From the NCBI RefSeq assembly GCF_016405985.1, contig NZ_JAEFCF010000050.1, forward strand, positions 1 to 38,517: a DNA stretch of 38,517 bases, read 5' to 3'. A program made the position numbers and the translations under genes. Position 1 is the first letter of the stretch. Every line of letters begins with the position of its first letter. Origin of the DNA: Paracoccus sp. IB05. GTDB taxonomy: Bacteria; Pseudomonadota; Alphaproteobacteria; Rhodobacterales; Rhodobacteraceae. The notes beneath the pieces were generated by a model, which made no database searches, was not told the origin of the DNA, and saw nothing but the letters and a program-made list of their open reading frames with translations. This document shows, piece after piece, positions 1 to 7,301 of this stretch.

Positions 1-131
1 CCGGCAAGATCATGCGCCGCATCCTGCGCAAAATCGCCGAAAACGACTTCGCAGCCCTGGGAGATACCTCAACCCTCGCAGATCCCACCGTCGTCGAAGA
101 CCTCATCGAGAACAGGATGAACAAGGGATGA
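1..131 (+). CDS. acs: Acetyl-CoA synthetase, C-terminal end (partial)
   Basis: Only the last 42 codons are present, read in frame from base 3 to the TGA at 129-131. The peptide begins [15 protein letters not shown] and ends in a conserved tail ([16 protein letters not shown]). This matches the C-terminal domain of AMP-forming acetyl-CoA synthetase, including the glycine-lysine of the GKxxRR motif; that lysine is the usual acetylation-controlled catalytic residue. The enzyme makes acetyl-CoA from acetate, ATP and CoA, releasing AMP and pyrophosphate. Its stop codon overlaps the start of the adenylate kinase gene (ATGA at 128-131), so the two are probably translationally coupled. The family call is firm for so short a stretch, but a propionyl-CoA synthetase or other close relative cannot be fully excluded. 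Confidence 0.85.
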   Translation, partial: GKIMRRILRKIAENDFAALGDTSTLADPTVVEDLIENRMNKG

Positions 132-799
132 CACGCGAGACCCCGGTTCTGATCCTCCTCGGCCCCCCCGGTGCAGGCAAAGGCACCCAGGCCAGGATGC
201 TGGAGGAAGAGTATGGCCTCGTCCAGCTCTCAACCGGCGATATGCTGCGCGCCGCAGTGAGCGCCGGCACGCCCGCAGGTCTTGCCGCGAAAGCGGTGAT
301 GGAGGCCGGAGCGCTTGTTTCGGATGAGATCGTGCTGGCGATCCTGCAGGACCGTATGGCGCAGCCCGATTGCGGCAAGGGGATCATCCTGGACGGCTTT
401 CCGCGCACCGGGGCCCAGGCGGCGGCGCTGGATCAGCTGCTGGCGGCGCAGGACCGGCGGATCACGGCGGCGGTGAGCCTTGAGGTCGATGACGAGGCGA
501 TGGTGGAGCGGGTTTCGGGCCGCTACACCTGCGGATCCTGCGGCGAAGGCTATCACGACAGGTTTCGCAAGCCCGCTCATGCCGGGAGCTGTGACAAATG
601 CGGCGGCACAGAGATGAAGCGCCGCGCCGATGACAATGCCATCACCGTGCGCGAAAGGCTGAAGGCCTATCACGCCCAGACCGCCCCGCTGATCGCCTTC
701 TACGAGGCGAAGGGCGTGCTGGAAAAGATCGACGCGATGCAACCCATCGCCGAGGTGACCGCTTCGCTGGGCCGGATCACCGGCCGGGTTGCGGTCTGA
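128..799 (+). CDS. adk: Adenylate kinase, long form with zinc-finger-like LID
   Basis: A 223-residue adenylate kinase (ATP + AMP to 2 ADP, cytosolic). Visible features are the P-loop GPPGAGKGT at residues 12-20, the AMP-site LSTGDMLR at 34-41, [10 protein letters not shown] at 85-94, and a LID carrying Cys135, Cys138, Cys155 and Cys158. These four cysteines form the zinc-binding set found in many Gram-positive and some proteobacterial enzymes but absent from E. coli Adk. The arginine pair at 165-166 and DDN at 168-170 follow as expected. The start overlaps the acs stop by four bases, which fixes it. Rhodobacteraceae usually keep their main adk in the ribosomal-protein/secY operon, so this may be a second copy used to recycle the AMP made by Acs; that is inference and needs the rest of the genome. 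Confidence 0.95.
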   Translation: MTRETPVLILLGPPGAGKGTQARMLEEEYGLVQLSTGDMLRAAVSAGTPAGLAAKAVMEAGALVSDEIVLAILQDRMAQPDCGKGIILDGFPRTGAQAAALDQLLAAQDRRITAAVSLEVDDEAMVERVSGRYTCGSCGEGYHDRFRKPAHAGSCDKCGGTEMKRRADDNAITVRERLKAYHAQTAPLIAFYEAKGVLEKIDAMQPIAEVTASLGRITGRVAV

Positions 800-1070
800 G
801 AACCCGCTTTCCGGGGGAAGGAGGGCCCCTGGTGCGCGGATGAGGAGACAGGGCGCGCGGGATCCTGCGTATGCCCGTCACACAAAAAGTGCCGGATCCC
901 GAATGGACCGGCGGGCGGAGGGTTCCTCATGGGACTGATCCGCCTGAAGACCGCCCGGGCGCATCAGACGCTTTCGGGCGCGGGCCCGTCTTTGCCCCGT
1001 GAACCGGGACACAGGCGGGATGGACAGGGAGAGGCCGACCCGGCAGGGCGGTCAAAATGGAGGACGCCAG

Positions 1071-2855
1071 ATGGCAGCATCAACACCGGACGTGCGCGAC
1101 CGCTCACGCCCCATGACCCGGGAAGAGAAGAAGGTCATTCTCGCCTCTTCTGCGGGCACGATCTTTGAATGGTATGATTTCTACCTCTACGGATCGCTGG
1201 CCGCGATCATCGGTGCGCAGTTCTTCACGCCATTCCCCGAAGCGACGCGCAACGTTTTCGCGCTGCTGGCTTTCGCGGCGGGCTTCATCGTGCGCCCGTT
1301 CGGCGCGCTGGTCTTCGGGATGCTCGGCGATATTGTCGGGCGGAAATACACCTTCCTGATGACGATCCTCATCATGGGCTTCTCGACCTTCATCGTCGGT
1401 ATCCTGCCCAGCTACCACAGCTGGGGTGTGGCGGCGCCGATCATTCTGATCATCCTGCGTATGCTTCAGGGCCTGGCGCTTGGCGGCGAATATGGCGGGG
1501 CGGCGGTCTATGTGGCGGAACATGCGCCGCAAAACCAGCGCGGCTATTTCACCGCCTTCATCCAGACCACGGCGACGCTTGGTCTGCTGCTCTCGCTGAT
1601 CGTCATCCTGATGGTGCAGGGCTATGTGAACGGCAACTATCCCGACCAGCCGGTGCTGGACGCGGCGAGCGTTCCCGTTCTGCTGGCCGATGGCACACCG
1701 CAGATGATGAAGGCCTTCAACGCCTGGGGCTGGCGCATTCCGTTCATCGGCTCGATCGCGCTTTTGGCGGTTTCGCTCTATATCCGTCTGACGATGAATG
1801 AATCCCCCGCCTTCAAGAAGATGAAGGAAGAGGGAGCGGCCTCGAAAGCGCCGCTGCGCGAAGCATTCGGCAACTGGAAAAATGGCAAGATCGCTCTGAT
1901 CGCGCTGTTCGGTCTGACCGCGGGCCAGGCTGTGGTCTGGTATTCGGGCCAGTTCTACGCGCTGTTCTATGTGCAGAACGTCATCAAGGTCGACAGCTTC
2001 ACCGCCAATGTCTTTGTGGCCTGGTCGCTGATCCTCGGCACCTATGGCTTCATCTTCTTCGGCCGCCTCTCGGACCGTATCGGCCGTAAGCCGATCATCC
2101 TTGGCGGCTGCCTGATCGCGGCACTCACCTATTTCCCGGTCTTTGGGTTCCTGACCAAAACCGCGAACCCGATGCTTTATGCAGCGCATCAGACCCAGAT
2201 CACCGTGACCGCAGACCCGGCTGACTGCTCGTTCCAGTTCAACCCGGTCGGCACCGCGAAATTCACCAACAGCTGCGACATCCTGAAAGCCGGTCTGACC
2301 GCGCGTTCGGCGAATTCGGAGACGGTCGATGCGCCTGCGGGCACCATCGCTTCGGTGAAAATCGGCGAGACCGAGATCCAGGGCTATTCCGGCTCGGCCG
2401 CGGATGCGGCGGATCAGAAGGCCCGTTTCGACAAAGAGCTGAACGACGCGCTGAGCGCCGCTGGCTACCCGATCACCGGCCAGGCGAATGAGTCTGTGGC
2501 TGTGGCGAAGAACTTCTTCGATATCTTCACCGGCCAGAAGATCACCATCGTGCTGACCCTCACCTATCTGATCATCCTTGTGACGATGGTTTACGGCCCG
2601 ATTGCGGCAATGCTGGTCGAGCTTTACCCGACCCGGATCCGCTATTCCGGCCTGTCGCTGCCCTACCATATCGGCAATGGCTGGTTCGGGGGCCTGCTGC
2701 CGGCGACCGCTTTCGCGATCTCGGCGCAGTCGGGCAACATCTATGCGGGTCTGTGGTACGCAATCGTCATCGCGCTGATGACGGTGGTGATCGGGGCGCT
2801 GTTTGTTCCGGGCGGCACGCATAAGAAAGACATCTTCGCGGATCAGAACCAGTAA
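1071..2855 (+). CDS. MHS-family (metabolite:H+ symporter) MFS permease with large periplasmic insertion
   Basis: A 594-residue inner-membrane permease. The first helix carries GTIFEWYDFYLYG, a hallmark of the MHS branch of the major facilitator superfamily (ProP, ShiA, KgtP relatives). The loop after helix 2 has the GxxxDxxGRK-type motif (GMLGDIVGRKYT), repeated as GRLSDRIGRKP in the second half. The start at 1071 is preferred over an upstream ATG at 999 because GGAGG at 1059-1063 sits seven bases before it and the upstream extension is unlike a permease N-terminus. Between two late helices (about residues 363-488) lies a polar insert of roughly 125 residues with two cysteines, far longer than in ProP; it probably faces the periplasm. 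The substrate is unknown; proximity to acs suggests a small organic acid but does not show it. Confidence 0.88.
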   Translation: MAASTPDVRDRSRPMTREEKKVILASSAGTIFEWYDFYLYGSLAAIIGAQFFTPFPEATRNVFALLAFAAGFIVRPFGALVFGMLGDIVGRKYTFLMTILIMGFSTFIVGILPSYHSWGVAAPIILIILRMLQGLALGGEYGGAAVYVAEHAPQNQRGYFTAFIQTTATLGLLLSLIVILMVQGYVNGNYPDQPVLDAASVPVLLADGTPQMMKAFNAWGWRIPFIGSIALLAVSLYIRLTMNESPAFKKMKEEGAASKAPLREAFGNWKNGKIALIALFGLTAGQAVVWYSGQFYALFYVQNVIKVDSFTANVFVAWSLILGTYGFIFFGRLSDRIGRKPIILGGCLIAALTYFPVFGFLTKTANPMLYAAHQTQITVTADPADCSFQFNPVGTAKFTNSCDILKAGLTARSANSETVDAPAGTIASVKIGETEIQGYSGSAADAADQKARFDKELNDALSAAGYPITGQANESVAVAKNFFDIFTGQKITIVLTLTYLIILVTMVYGPIAAMLVELYPTRIRYSGLSLPYHIGNGWFGGLLPATAFAISAQSGNIYAGLWYAIVIALMTVVIGALFVPGGTHKKDIFADQNQ

Positions 2856-2875
2856 TCTGACGCAGGCGACAAAAG

Positions 2876-2905
2876 AAACGGGCCGGGGATTTCCCCGGCC
2901 CGTTT
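2876..2905. terminator. Bidirectional factor-independent terminator
   Basis: A perfect 13-bp stem, AAACGGGCCGGGG paired with CCCCGGCCCGTTT, closes on an ATTT loop. It has a terminal A-run on one side and T-run on the other, so it can work on both strands. It sits between the convergent MHS permease (plus) and small membrane protein (minus) genes. Confidence 0.9.
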
Positions 2906-2926
2906 CCATTTGCCGCCCGCTGAGGC

Positions 2927-3211
2927 TCAGCGCCGCCGCGCCCGGTTCACCGCTTCCCAGATCCCAAGGACGATGCCGGTGATCACCGTATTCGTCACGA
3001 GGCCCGCAAGGATCTGGTCCCTGACCGGGATCTCGCTTGCAGCTGTCAGGGTCATCGGGATCAGCACCGCGACAAAGACGATCCCCGCGCCAAGCGGGAT
3101 CAGCGTGCCACTGGCCGCGCGGGTGCGCATCATGGTCCAGACGAGGCCGATCAGCAGAATGATGCGGAACGGATCCGCGAATTGCGAGACGATGATCTGG
3201 CTGAATGTCAT
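2927..3211 (-). CDS. Small inner-membrane protein of unknown function
   Basis: A 94-residue protein with about three hydrophobic segments: residues 14-26 around IILLIGLVWTMM, 36-55 around LIPLGAGIVFVAV, and 68-88 around GLVTNTVITGIVLGI. It ends in the basic tail NRARRR, which favours a cytosolic C-terminus. The start ATG at 3209-3211 follows a purine-rich stretch (AAGGGAAAG). I recognise no named domain; similar short membrane proteins occur in Rhodobacteraceae without assigned function. It reads toward the shared terminator at 2876-2905 and is transcribed in the same direction as pth, about 70 bases downstream of it, so the two may share a transcript. Confidence 0.7.
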   Translation of the reverse strand: MTFSQIIVSQFADPFRIILLIGLVWTMMRTRAASGTLIPLGAGIVFVAVLIPMTLTAASEIPVRDQILAGLVTNTVITGIVLGIWEAVNRARRR

Positions 3212-3280
3212 GATATCTTTCCCTTTTCCCTTGTTCCGGGATAAGGCAAAGCAGGCCGTTGGTCTATGATTTCATAGGGT

Positions 3281-3997
3281 TCAGCGAAAGCGATCCATCA
3301 GCTTTTGCATGGCGCTGCGCGCATCTGGCTCCGGTTCGGGCTTTGGCACAGGTTTCGGCCCGGGTGGCAGCTTGCGGCCCGGAGGGCCCGCCGCCGGGCC
3401 AGCGGAAGCCTCCCCGCCAGATGAGCGCGGCGGCGCGGTACGCAGGCTGACCGCATTCATGAATTTTTGTCCGTCGCCCTCGGCCAGCGCCACCGCGCCC
3501 TCTGAAATACCGCGCAAGAGATCATCCAGCCAGGCCTGGTCCGCCTTGCTGAAATCACTCAGCACATAATGCGCGACCGCATCCTTATGGCCGGGATGCC
3601 CGATCCCAAGCCGCACCCGGCCATAGGCCTCACCCAGATGCGCATGGATCGACCTGAGCCCGTTATGTCCGGCATGGCCGCCGCCCTGTTTGACCCGGAG
3701 CTTCCCGGGCGCCAGATCCAGCTCGTCATGGAAAACCGTGATATCCGCGAGGTCGATCCTGTAGAAATCCACCGCCGCCCTGACCGACTGGCCCGAGAGG
3801 TTCATAAAGGTCGCGGGTTTCAGCAGGATGACCTTCTCGCGCCCCAGACGGCCCTCTGACACCTCGCCCTGAAACGCCTTACGCCAGGGGGTGAAGCCGT
3901 GATCCGAGGCAATCCGTTCCAGCGCCATGAAGCCGATATTATGGCGGTTGCCGGCGTATTTCGCGCCCGGATTGCCAAGGCCGACAAAGAGTTTCAT
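3281..3997 (-). CDS. pth: Peptidyl-tRNA hydrolase with long C-terminal tail
   Basis: Cytosolic esterase that frees tRNA from peptidyl-tRNAs dropped by the ribosome. The 238-residue product starts MKLFVGLGNPG and carries the expected catalytic set: Asn9, His19, the MNLSG loop with Asn66, Asp91 in the FHDELDL motif, and GGGHAGHNGLRS at about 106-116. The start at 3997 is chosen because the family begins exactly here and a GGAG lies a few bases upstream; the open frame continues 42 codons further upstream without family resemblance. After the roughly 185-residue core comes a proline- and glycine-rich tail (about 188-225) ending in a basic amphipathic segment, DARSAMQKLMDRFR. Such tails are frequent in Rhodobacteraceae Pth and have no assigned role. 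pth is usually beside rplY in alphaproteobacteria; here two opposite-strand genes separate them. Confidence 0.95.
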   Translation of the reverse strand: MKLFVGLGNPGAKYAGNRHNIGFMALERIASDHGFTPWRKAFQGEVSEGRLGREKVILLKPATFMNLSGQSVRAAVDFYRIDLADITVFHDELDLAPGKLRVKQGGGHAGHNGLRSIHAHLGEAYGRVRLGIGHPGHKDAVAHYVLSDFSKADQAWLDDLLRGISEGAVALAEGDGQKFMNAVSLRTAPPRSSGGEASAGPAAGPPGRKLPPGPKPVPKPEPEPDARSAMQKLMDRFR

Positions 3998-4138
3998 TCG
4001 CGTCTCCATATCTGTCCGCCGCATCGCCCGGACCCGCCGGGGAGGCGCTGGACCTTGGCCGTCATTGCGCTTAGCCTCGCCTATAGCGCCCGAACGGGCT
4101 TCGCTCAACCTGACACGATCCATCCGCTACGAGGCAAT

Positions 4139-4834
4139 ATGGCCGGTCTCGCCCATTTCACCATTCGTGGGATCAGGCTTTCCCTGCCCGAGGGGACTTT
4201 CTCGGGGCGCCTTGCGGACGCGCTGGAGGCCGGCCGCTATGAGAATACCGAAGCCGCCGCGCTGTTGAAACATCTGCGCCCCGGGGACCGGTTCGTGGAT
4301 TTCGGGGCCGGGATCGGGTTTCTTTGCGCGCTTGCTGCCGGGGTGGTCGGGGCGGAACATGTCACCGGCGTCGAGGCCGGCGAAACGACGATGGCGCTGG
4401 CGCGCAACACGCTGGACCAGAACGGTTTTCCTGTCGCCCGCCTGATCCATGGCGCGGTGGTCGGCACACCGAGGCCGGGCAATGTGGTCGAATTCGGCCT
4501 CAGGGGGAATTTCTGGTCATCAGGGCTGAAAAAGGGCGGGACCTGGCTGCGCGGCATCGAGGTTCTGACCGTGCCGGCACATGCCGCCGGGCCGCTTCTG
4601 GCCGAACTCGCGCCGACGGTGCTGAGCTGTGATATCGAAGGGGCAGAGCTTGAGGTGCTGGCGGTCGAACTGCCGGCCTCGCTGCGGCTGATCGTGACGG
4701 AAATCCATCCCGGCAGCTATGGGCCAGAGGGCACCGGGCGGATCTTTGACGCGCTGTTGCGCCAGGGCTTCGTCTATGAACCGGACGGCTCGCGCGGGGC
4801 GACGGTGGTGTTTCGCCGGATCGGCAGCGCCTGA
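4139..4834 (+). CDS. FkbM-family SAM-dependent methyltransferase
   Basis: A 231-residue predicted methyltransferase. The SAM-binding motif I is VDFGAGIGFLCALAAG, followed by an acidic VEAGE at the end of strand two. Further on is SCDIEGAELEVL, the DIEGAE signature of the FkbM (Methyltransf_21) family, and an EIHPGSYG stretch near the end. FkbM-type enzymes methylate hydroxyl groups on sugars, polyketides or other small molecules; the substrate here is unknown. The start at 4139 follows GAGG at 4131-4134. The frame stays open upstream to 3899, but that part overlaps pth antisense and looks non-coding. It lies between pth and rplY on the opposite strand, 48 bases before a monooxygenase gene with which it may be cotranscribed. 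Confidence 0.85.
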   Translation: MAGLAHFTIRGIRLSLPEGTFSGRLADALEAGRYENTEAAALLKHLRPGDRFVDFGAGIGFLCALAAGVVGAEHVTGVEAGETTMALARNTLDQNGFPVARLIHGAVVGTPRPGNVVEFGLRGNFWSSGLKKGGTWLRGIEVLTVPAHAAGPLLAELAPTVLSCDIEGAELEVLAVELPASLRLIVTEIHPGSYGPEGTGRIFDALLRQGFVYEPDGSRGATVVFRRIGSA

Positions 4835-4882
4835 GGGCGATGTCCGAAACCGGGCCCAGTTGAACAGGCAGGGAGCAAAGCC

Positions 4883-5197
4883 ATGTATCTCACCATGAAC
4901 CGTTTCAAAGTGAAGGCGGGCGAAGAAGCCACATTCGAGGCGATCTGGAAAAACCGCGAAAGCCATCTGCCACAGGTGCCGGGCTTTGTCAGCTTTCACC
5001 TGATGAAGGGGGCCGAGGCAGACGGCGCCCGCCTCTATGCCTCACATACGATGTGGGAGAGCGAGGCGGCGTTTCGCGACTGGACGAAATCAGAGGCGTT
5101 TCGGACAGCCCATGGCGGGGCCGGCGGCCATAAGGGGGTGATCCTGGAACACCCGAAACTGGAAGTCTTCGAATCCATACAGTTCATCGGCACCTGA
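4883..5197 (+). CDS. ABM/IsdG-like monooxygenase (possible heme-degrading enzyme)
   Basis: A 104-residue single-domain protein of the antibiotic-biosynthesis-monooxygenase fold. It has the pattern of the IsdG/HmoA heme-degrading branch: an N-terminal strand with Asn6 (MNRFKVKAG), the KNRESHLPQVPGF loop, a central MWESEAAFRDW containing two tryptophans, and SEAFRTAHGG supplying a histidine at the IsdG axial-ligand position. The Asn-Trp-His set of IsdG is therefore plausibly present, but assigning residues by eye is uncertain. If real, it would release iron from heme in the cytosol. GGGAG lies about seven bases before the ATG. No heme transporter is adjacent, although a TonB receptor with features of heme/lactoferrin receptors lies some 23 kb away. 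An alternative is a generic quinol-type ABM protein. Confidence 0.75.
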   Translation: MYLTMNRFKVKAGEEATFEAIWKNRESHLPQVPGFVSFHLMKGAEADGARLYASHTMWESEAAFRDWTKSEAFRTAHGGAGGHKGVILEHPKLEVFESIQFIGT

Positions 5198-5232
5198 GCC
5201 GCGAAGCCGCGCCGCACATCTCGTAAAAATGA

Positions 5233-5258
5233 AAACGGGGGGCAAAAGCCCCCCGTTT
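5233..5258. terminator. Bidirectional factor-independent terminator
   Basis: An 11-bp perfect stem (AAACGGGGGGC with GCCCCCCGTTT) around an AAAA loop, flanked by A-rich and T-containing edges. It lies between the convergent monooxygenase gene (plus) and rplY (minus) and can end both transcripts. Confidence 0.88.
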
Positions 5259-5280
5259 CATAGTCTGCGATCCGAAAGGA

Positions 5281-5880
5281 TCACTCTTCGTCGCCAGCCG
5301 AGGCCGCAAGACCCGACGGCGCCGCGATATTCGCGATCACGAAGTTGCGGCCGATGGTCGGCTTCACGCCTTTGGGCAGCGCGACATCTTCGATATGGAT
5401 CACATCGCCGATTTGCTTGCCTTCCAGATCCACGGTGATCTGGGCCGGGATGTCGGATGCGACAACTTCGAGCTCAACCTCGGCGCGCACGACGGTCAGG
5501 GTGCCGCCACGCTTGATGCCAGGTGCTTTATCCGCATTGATGAAATCAACATGGATGAAGAGGTTGATGCGCGAATTGTCGTGGATGCGCATGAAGTCGA
5601 CATGGGTCGGCAGGTCTTTGACCACATCGCGCTGCACGCCGCGGCAGATCACGTGCTGATCAGCCTGGCCTTCAACCTTGAGGTTGAACAGCGTCTGCAG
5701 GAAGCGACCCTTGCGCAGGTTCTTCAGCAGGTAGTTGTAATTGACCGAAATCGGCGTCGGCTCTTTGCTGTCGCCGTAGATGATGCCGGGTACGTTGCCC
5801 TCACGACGGGCTTGACGGGCGGCCCCCTTGCCTGTCCCCGTCCGCACCACGGCCAGAAGATCAGGGATCTCGCGTGCCAT
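5281..5880 (-). CDS. rplY: 50S ribosomal protein L25, general stress protein Ctc form
   Basis: A 199-residue 5S-rRNA-binding ribosomal protein of the long, two-domain Ctc type. The N-terminal RNA-binding half includes [20 protein letters not shown], and the C-terminal TL5-type beta domain includes [17 protein letters not shown] and ends in an acidic GDEE. The start ATG at 5878-5880 follows GGAGA; an in-frame extension of 12 codons upstream is unlike the family. It binds 5S rRNA in the central protuberance. It faces the monooxygenase gene across a shared terminator and is oriented like pth, the usual neighbour, from which it is separated by the FkbM and ABM genes. Confidence 0.95.
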   Translation of the reverse strand: MAREIPDLLAVVRTGTGKGAARQARREGNVPGIIYGDSKEPTPISVNYNYLLKNLRKGRFLQTLFNLKVEGQADQHVICRGVQRDVVKDLPTHVDFMRIHDNSRINLFIHVDFINADKAPGIKRGGTLTVVRAEVELEVVASDIPAQITVDLEGKQIGDVIHIEDVALPKGVKPTIGRNFVIANIAAPSGLAASAGDEE

Positions 5881-5991
5881 TGGTATTCTCCATATGATAA
5901 AACCGCCACCCTCCAAGGGTGCGTGGCGGATGCGCGCCTATAGCGGGAAAGCGGGGGGAAGAAAAGGGAAAACCTGTTTGCGGGGGCAGGC

Positions 5992-6031
5992 GGCGGATGC
6001 CTCCGGCGGGAGTATTTTGGTCAAGAGGAAA
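5992..6031 (+). repeat. Rhodobacterales-type short intergenic repeat, copy A
   Basis: Reads GGCGGATGCCTCCGGCGGG then AGTATTTTGGTCAAGAGGAAA. The same element, with a few changes, occurs as an inverted pair at 10333-10411. The core palindrome CCTCCGGCGGGAGT can fold, and the T-run follows it. From memory, closely similar short elements are widespread between genes of Rhodobacteraceae. It lies between divergently transcribed rplY and an MFS gene. Confidence 0.7.
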
Positions 6032-6123
6032 GGCGCAGGCGAAATCCCGCAGGGGCCGTGTCGCTTACGGGATGGACGGGGGGGGGCCGGGCCTGGCAGA
6101 AGGGCGGGGATCGGAGGCGCCGC

Positions 6124-7269
6124 ATGTCTTTTCTGAAAACCGTAGTGACCGCGCGGGCGGTGGTCTTTGCTTTTGCGGCGATGGGGATCCTCTGGGGCTC
6201 GTTTGCGGCGGTGATGCCGGATCTCAAGGCGCAGCTTGGCGTTGATGAGGCACGGCTGGGCGGGCTTTTGCTGTTCACGCCGCTGGCGGCGGTAACGGCC
6301 ATGCTGCTCGCGCCGCTGATCGGGCACCGGCTGGGCAAGGTGGCGCTGCCGCTTTCGGCGGGGGCGATGGCGCTGGCTTTCACCTTGCCGGGAACGGTGG
6401 TGGTGCCCTGGATGTTCCCGCTTGCGATGATGGTTTGTGGTTTTGGCACCGGGCTGACCGATGTTCTGATGAATGCCCGTACCGCGGAGCTTGAAACCAC
6501 GCGCAAGGTGCATCTGATGAACCTTGCCCATGCCGCCTATTCCTTTGGCTATGGCGGCGGGGCGATCTGTACCGGGCAATTGCGCGGGCTCGGATGGACG
6601 CCGGATCTGGTTCTGGGGACGATGGCACTGCTGGCGCTGGTCTTTGCAGGTCTGACCTTTGAGCGCGATGGCGCCATTCACGGGCTGAAACGGCCCGAGG
6701 CCGGCGGGCCGGGTCTGGGCCTCGTGCCTCTGATCGGTGGCGGCATGGTGCTGATCGCGTTTCTGACCGAGAATGCGGCGGAAGGCTGGTCGGCTTTGCA
6801 TATTGAAAAAACGCTGGGCGGCAGCCCGGAGGAGGGCGCGCTTGGCCCGGCGGTGCTGGCGCTGACCATGGGGGTGGCGCGGCTGTTGGGGCAGGGGCTG
6901 GTCGCGCGGCTGGACCCGTTCCGTCTGCTGATGGGCGGCGCGCTGGTTGCGGCCTGCGGCGCGCTGATCGCGTCGCAGGCGGGGACGCCCAATGCGGCCT
7001 ATGCCGGCTTTATCATCATGGGGGTGGGGTCTTCGGTGATCGCGCCGACCGCCTTTTCGCTCGTTGGCCGGCATTCGGCGGAAGGTACCCGGGCGCGGGC
7101 CGTGGCGCGGGCCACGCTTTACGGCTATTTCGGCTATTTCGTCGGGCCGCCGGCGCTTGGGATTATCGCGGGCACGTTCAGCCTGCGCGCGGCCTTCATC
7201 TTTGCCGCAGGGATGCTGATGTTCATCCTGGTGCTGGCGCCGCTGATGCGGCGGGCGGCGCGCAGCTGA
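6124..7269 (+). CDS. MFS transporter of unknown substrate
   Basis: A 381-residue integral membrane protein with about twelve hydrophobic helices. The start ATG at 6124 follows GGAGG at 6113-6117; the open frame continues upstream but that part is low-quality sequence. The first helix leads into FAAMGILWGSFAAVMPDLK, and the region before helix 5 has GFGTGLTDVLMNARTAELE, a pattern seen in the YbjJ/FucP-like MFS branch (proteins annotated as sugar or fosmidomycin-type permeases). Around residue 300 is IIMGVGSSVIAPTAFSLVGRH. No substrate can be read from sequence. It converges with the aminotransferase gene 32 bases away and has no other plus-strand partner. Confidence 0.85.
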   Translation: MSFLKTVVTARAVVFAFAAMGILWGSFAAVMPDLKAQLGVDEARLGGLLLFTPLAAVTAMLLAPLIGHRLGKVALPLSAGAMALAFTLPGTVVVPWMFPLAMMVCGFGTGLTDVLMNARTAELETTRKVHLMNLAHAAYSFGYGGGAICTGQLRGLGWTPDLVLGTMALLALVFAGLTFERDGAIHGLKRPEAGGPGLGLVPLIGGGMVLIAFLTENAAEGWSALHIEKTLGGSPEEGALGPAVLALTMGVARLLGQGLVARLDPFRLLMGGALVAACGALIASQAGTPNAAYAGFIIMGVGSSVIAPTAFSLVGRHSAEGTRARAVARATLYGYFGYFVGPPALGIIAGTFSLRAAFIFAAGMLMFILVLAPLMRRAARS

Positions 7270-7301
7270 GGATCTTCAGATGGCTGGTTCGGGCGGCTGC
7301 T

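Noticed and set aside
929-1070. Possible small gene between adk and the permease
   Set aside because: The peptide is low-quality Pro/Arg-rich sequence without similarity to known families, and the frame runs into the permease gene.
1104-2909. A long open frame on the minus strand opposite the MHS permease
   Set aside because: It is the antisense shadow of a high-GC gene: Arg/His/Asp-rich text, no domain, and no ribosome site.
4883-5197. Monooxygenase and FkbM methyltransferase as an antibiotic biosynthesis cluster
   Set aside because: Only two small genes, no core biosynthetic enzymes; ABM fold names are historical and do not imply a natural-product pathway.
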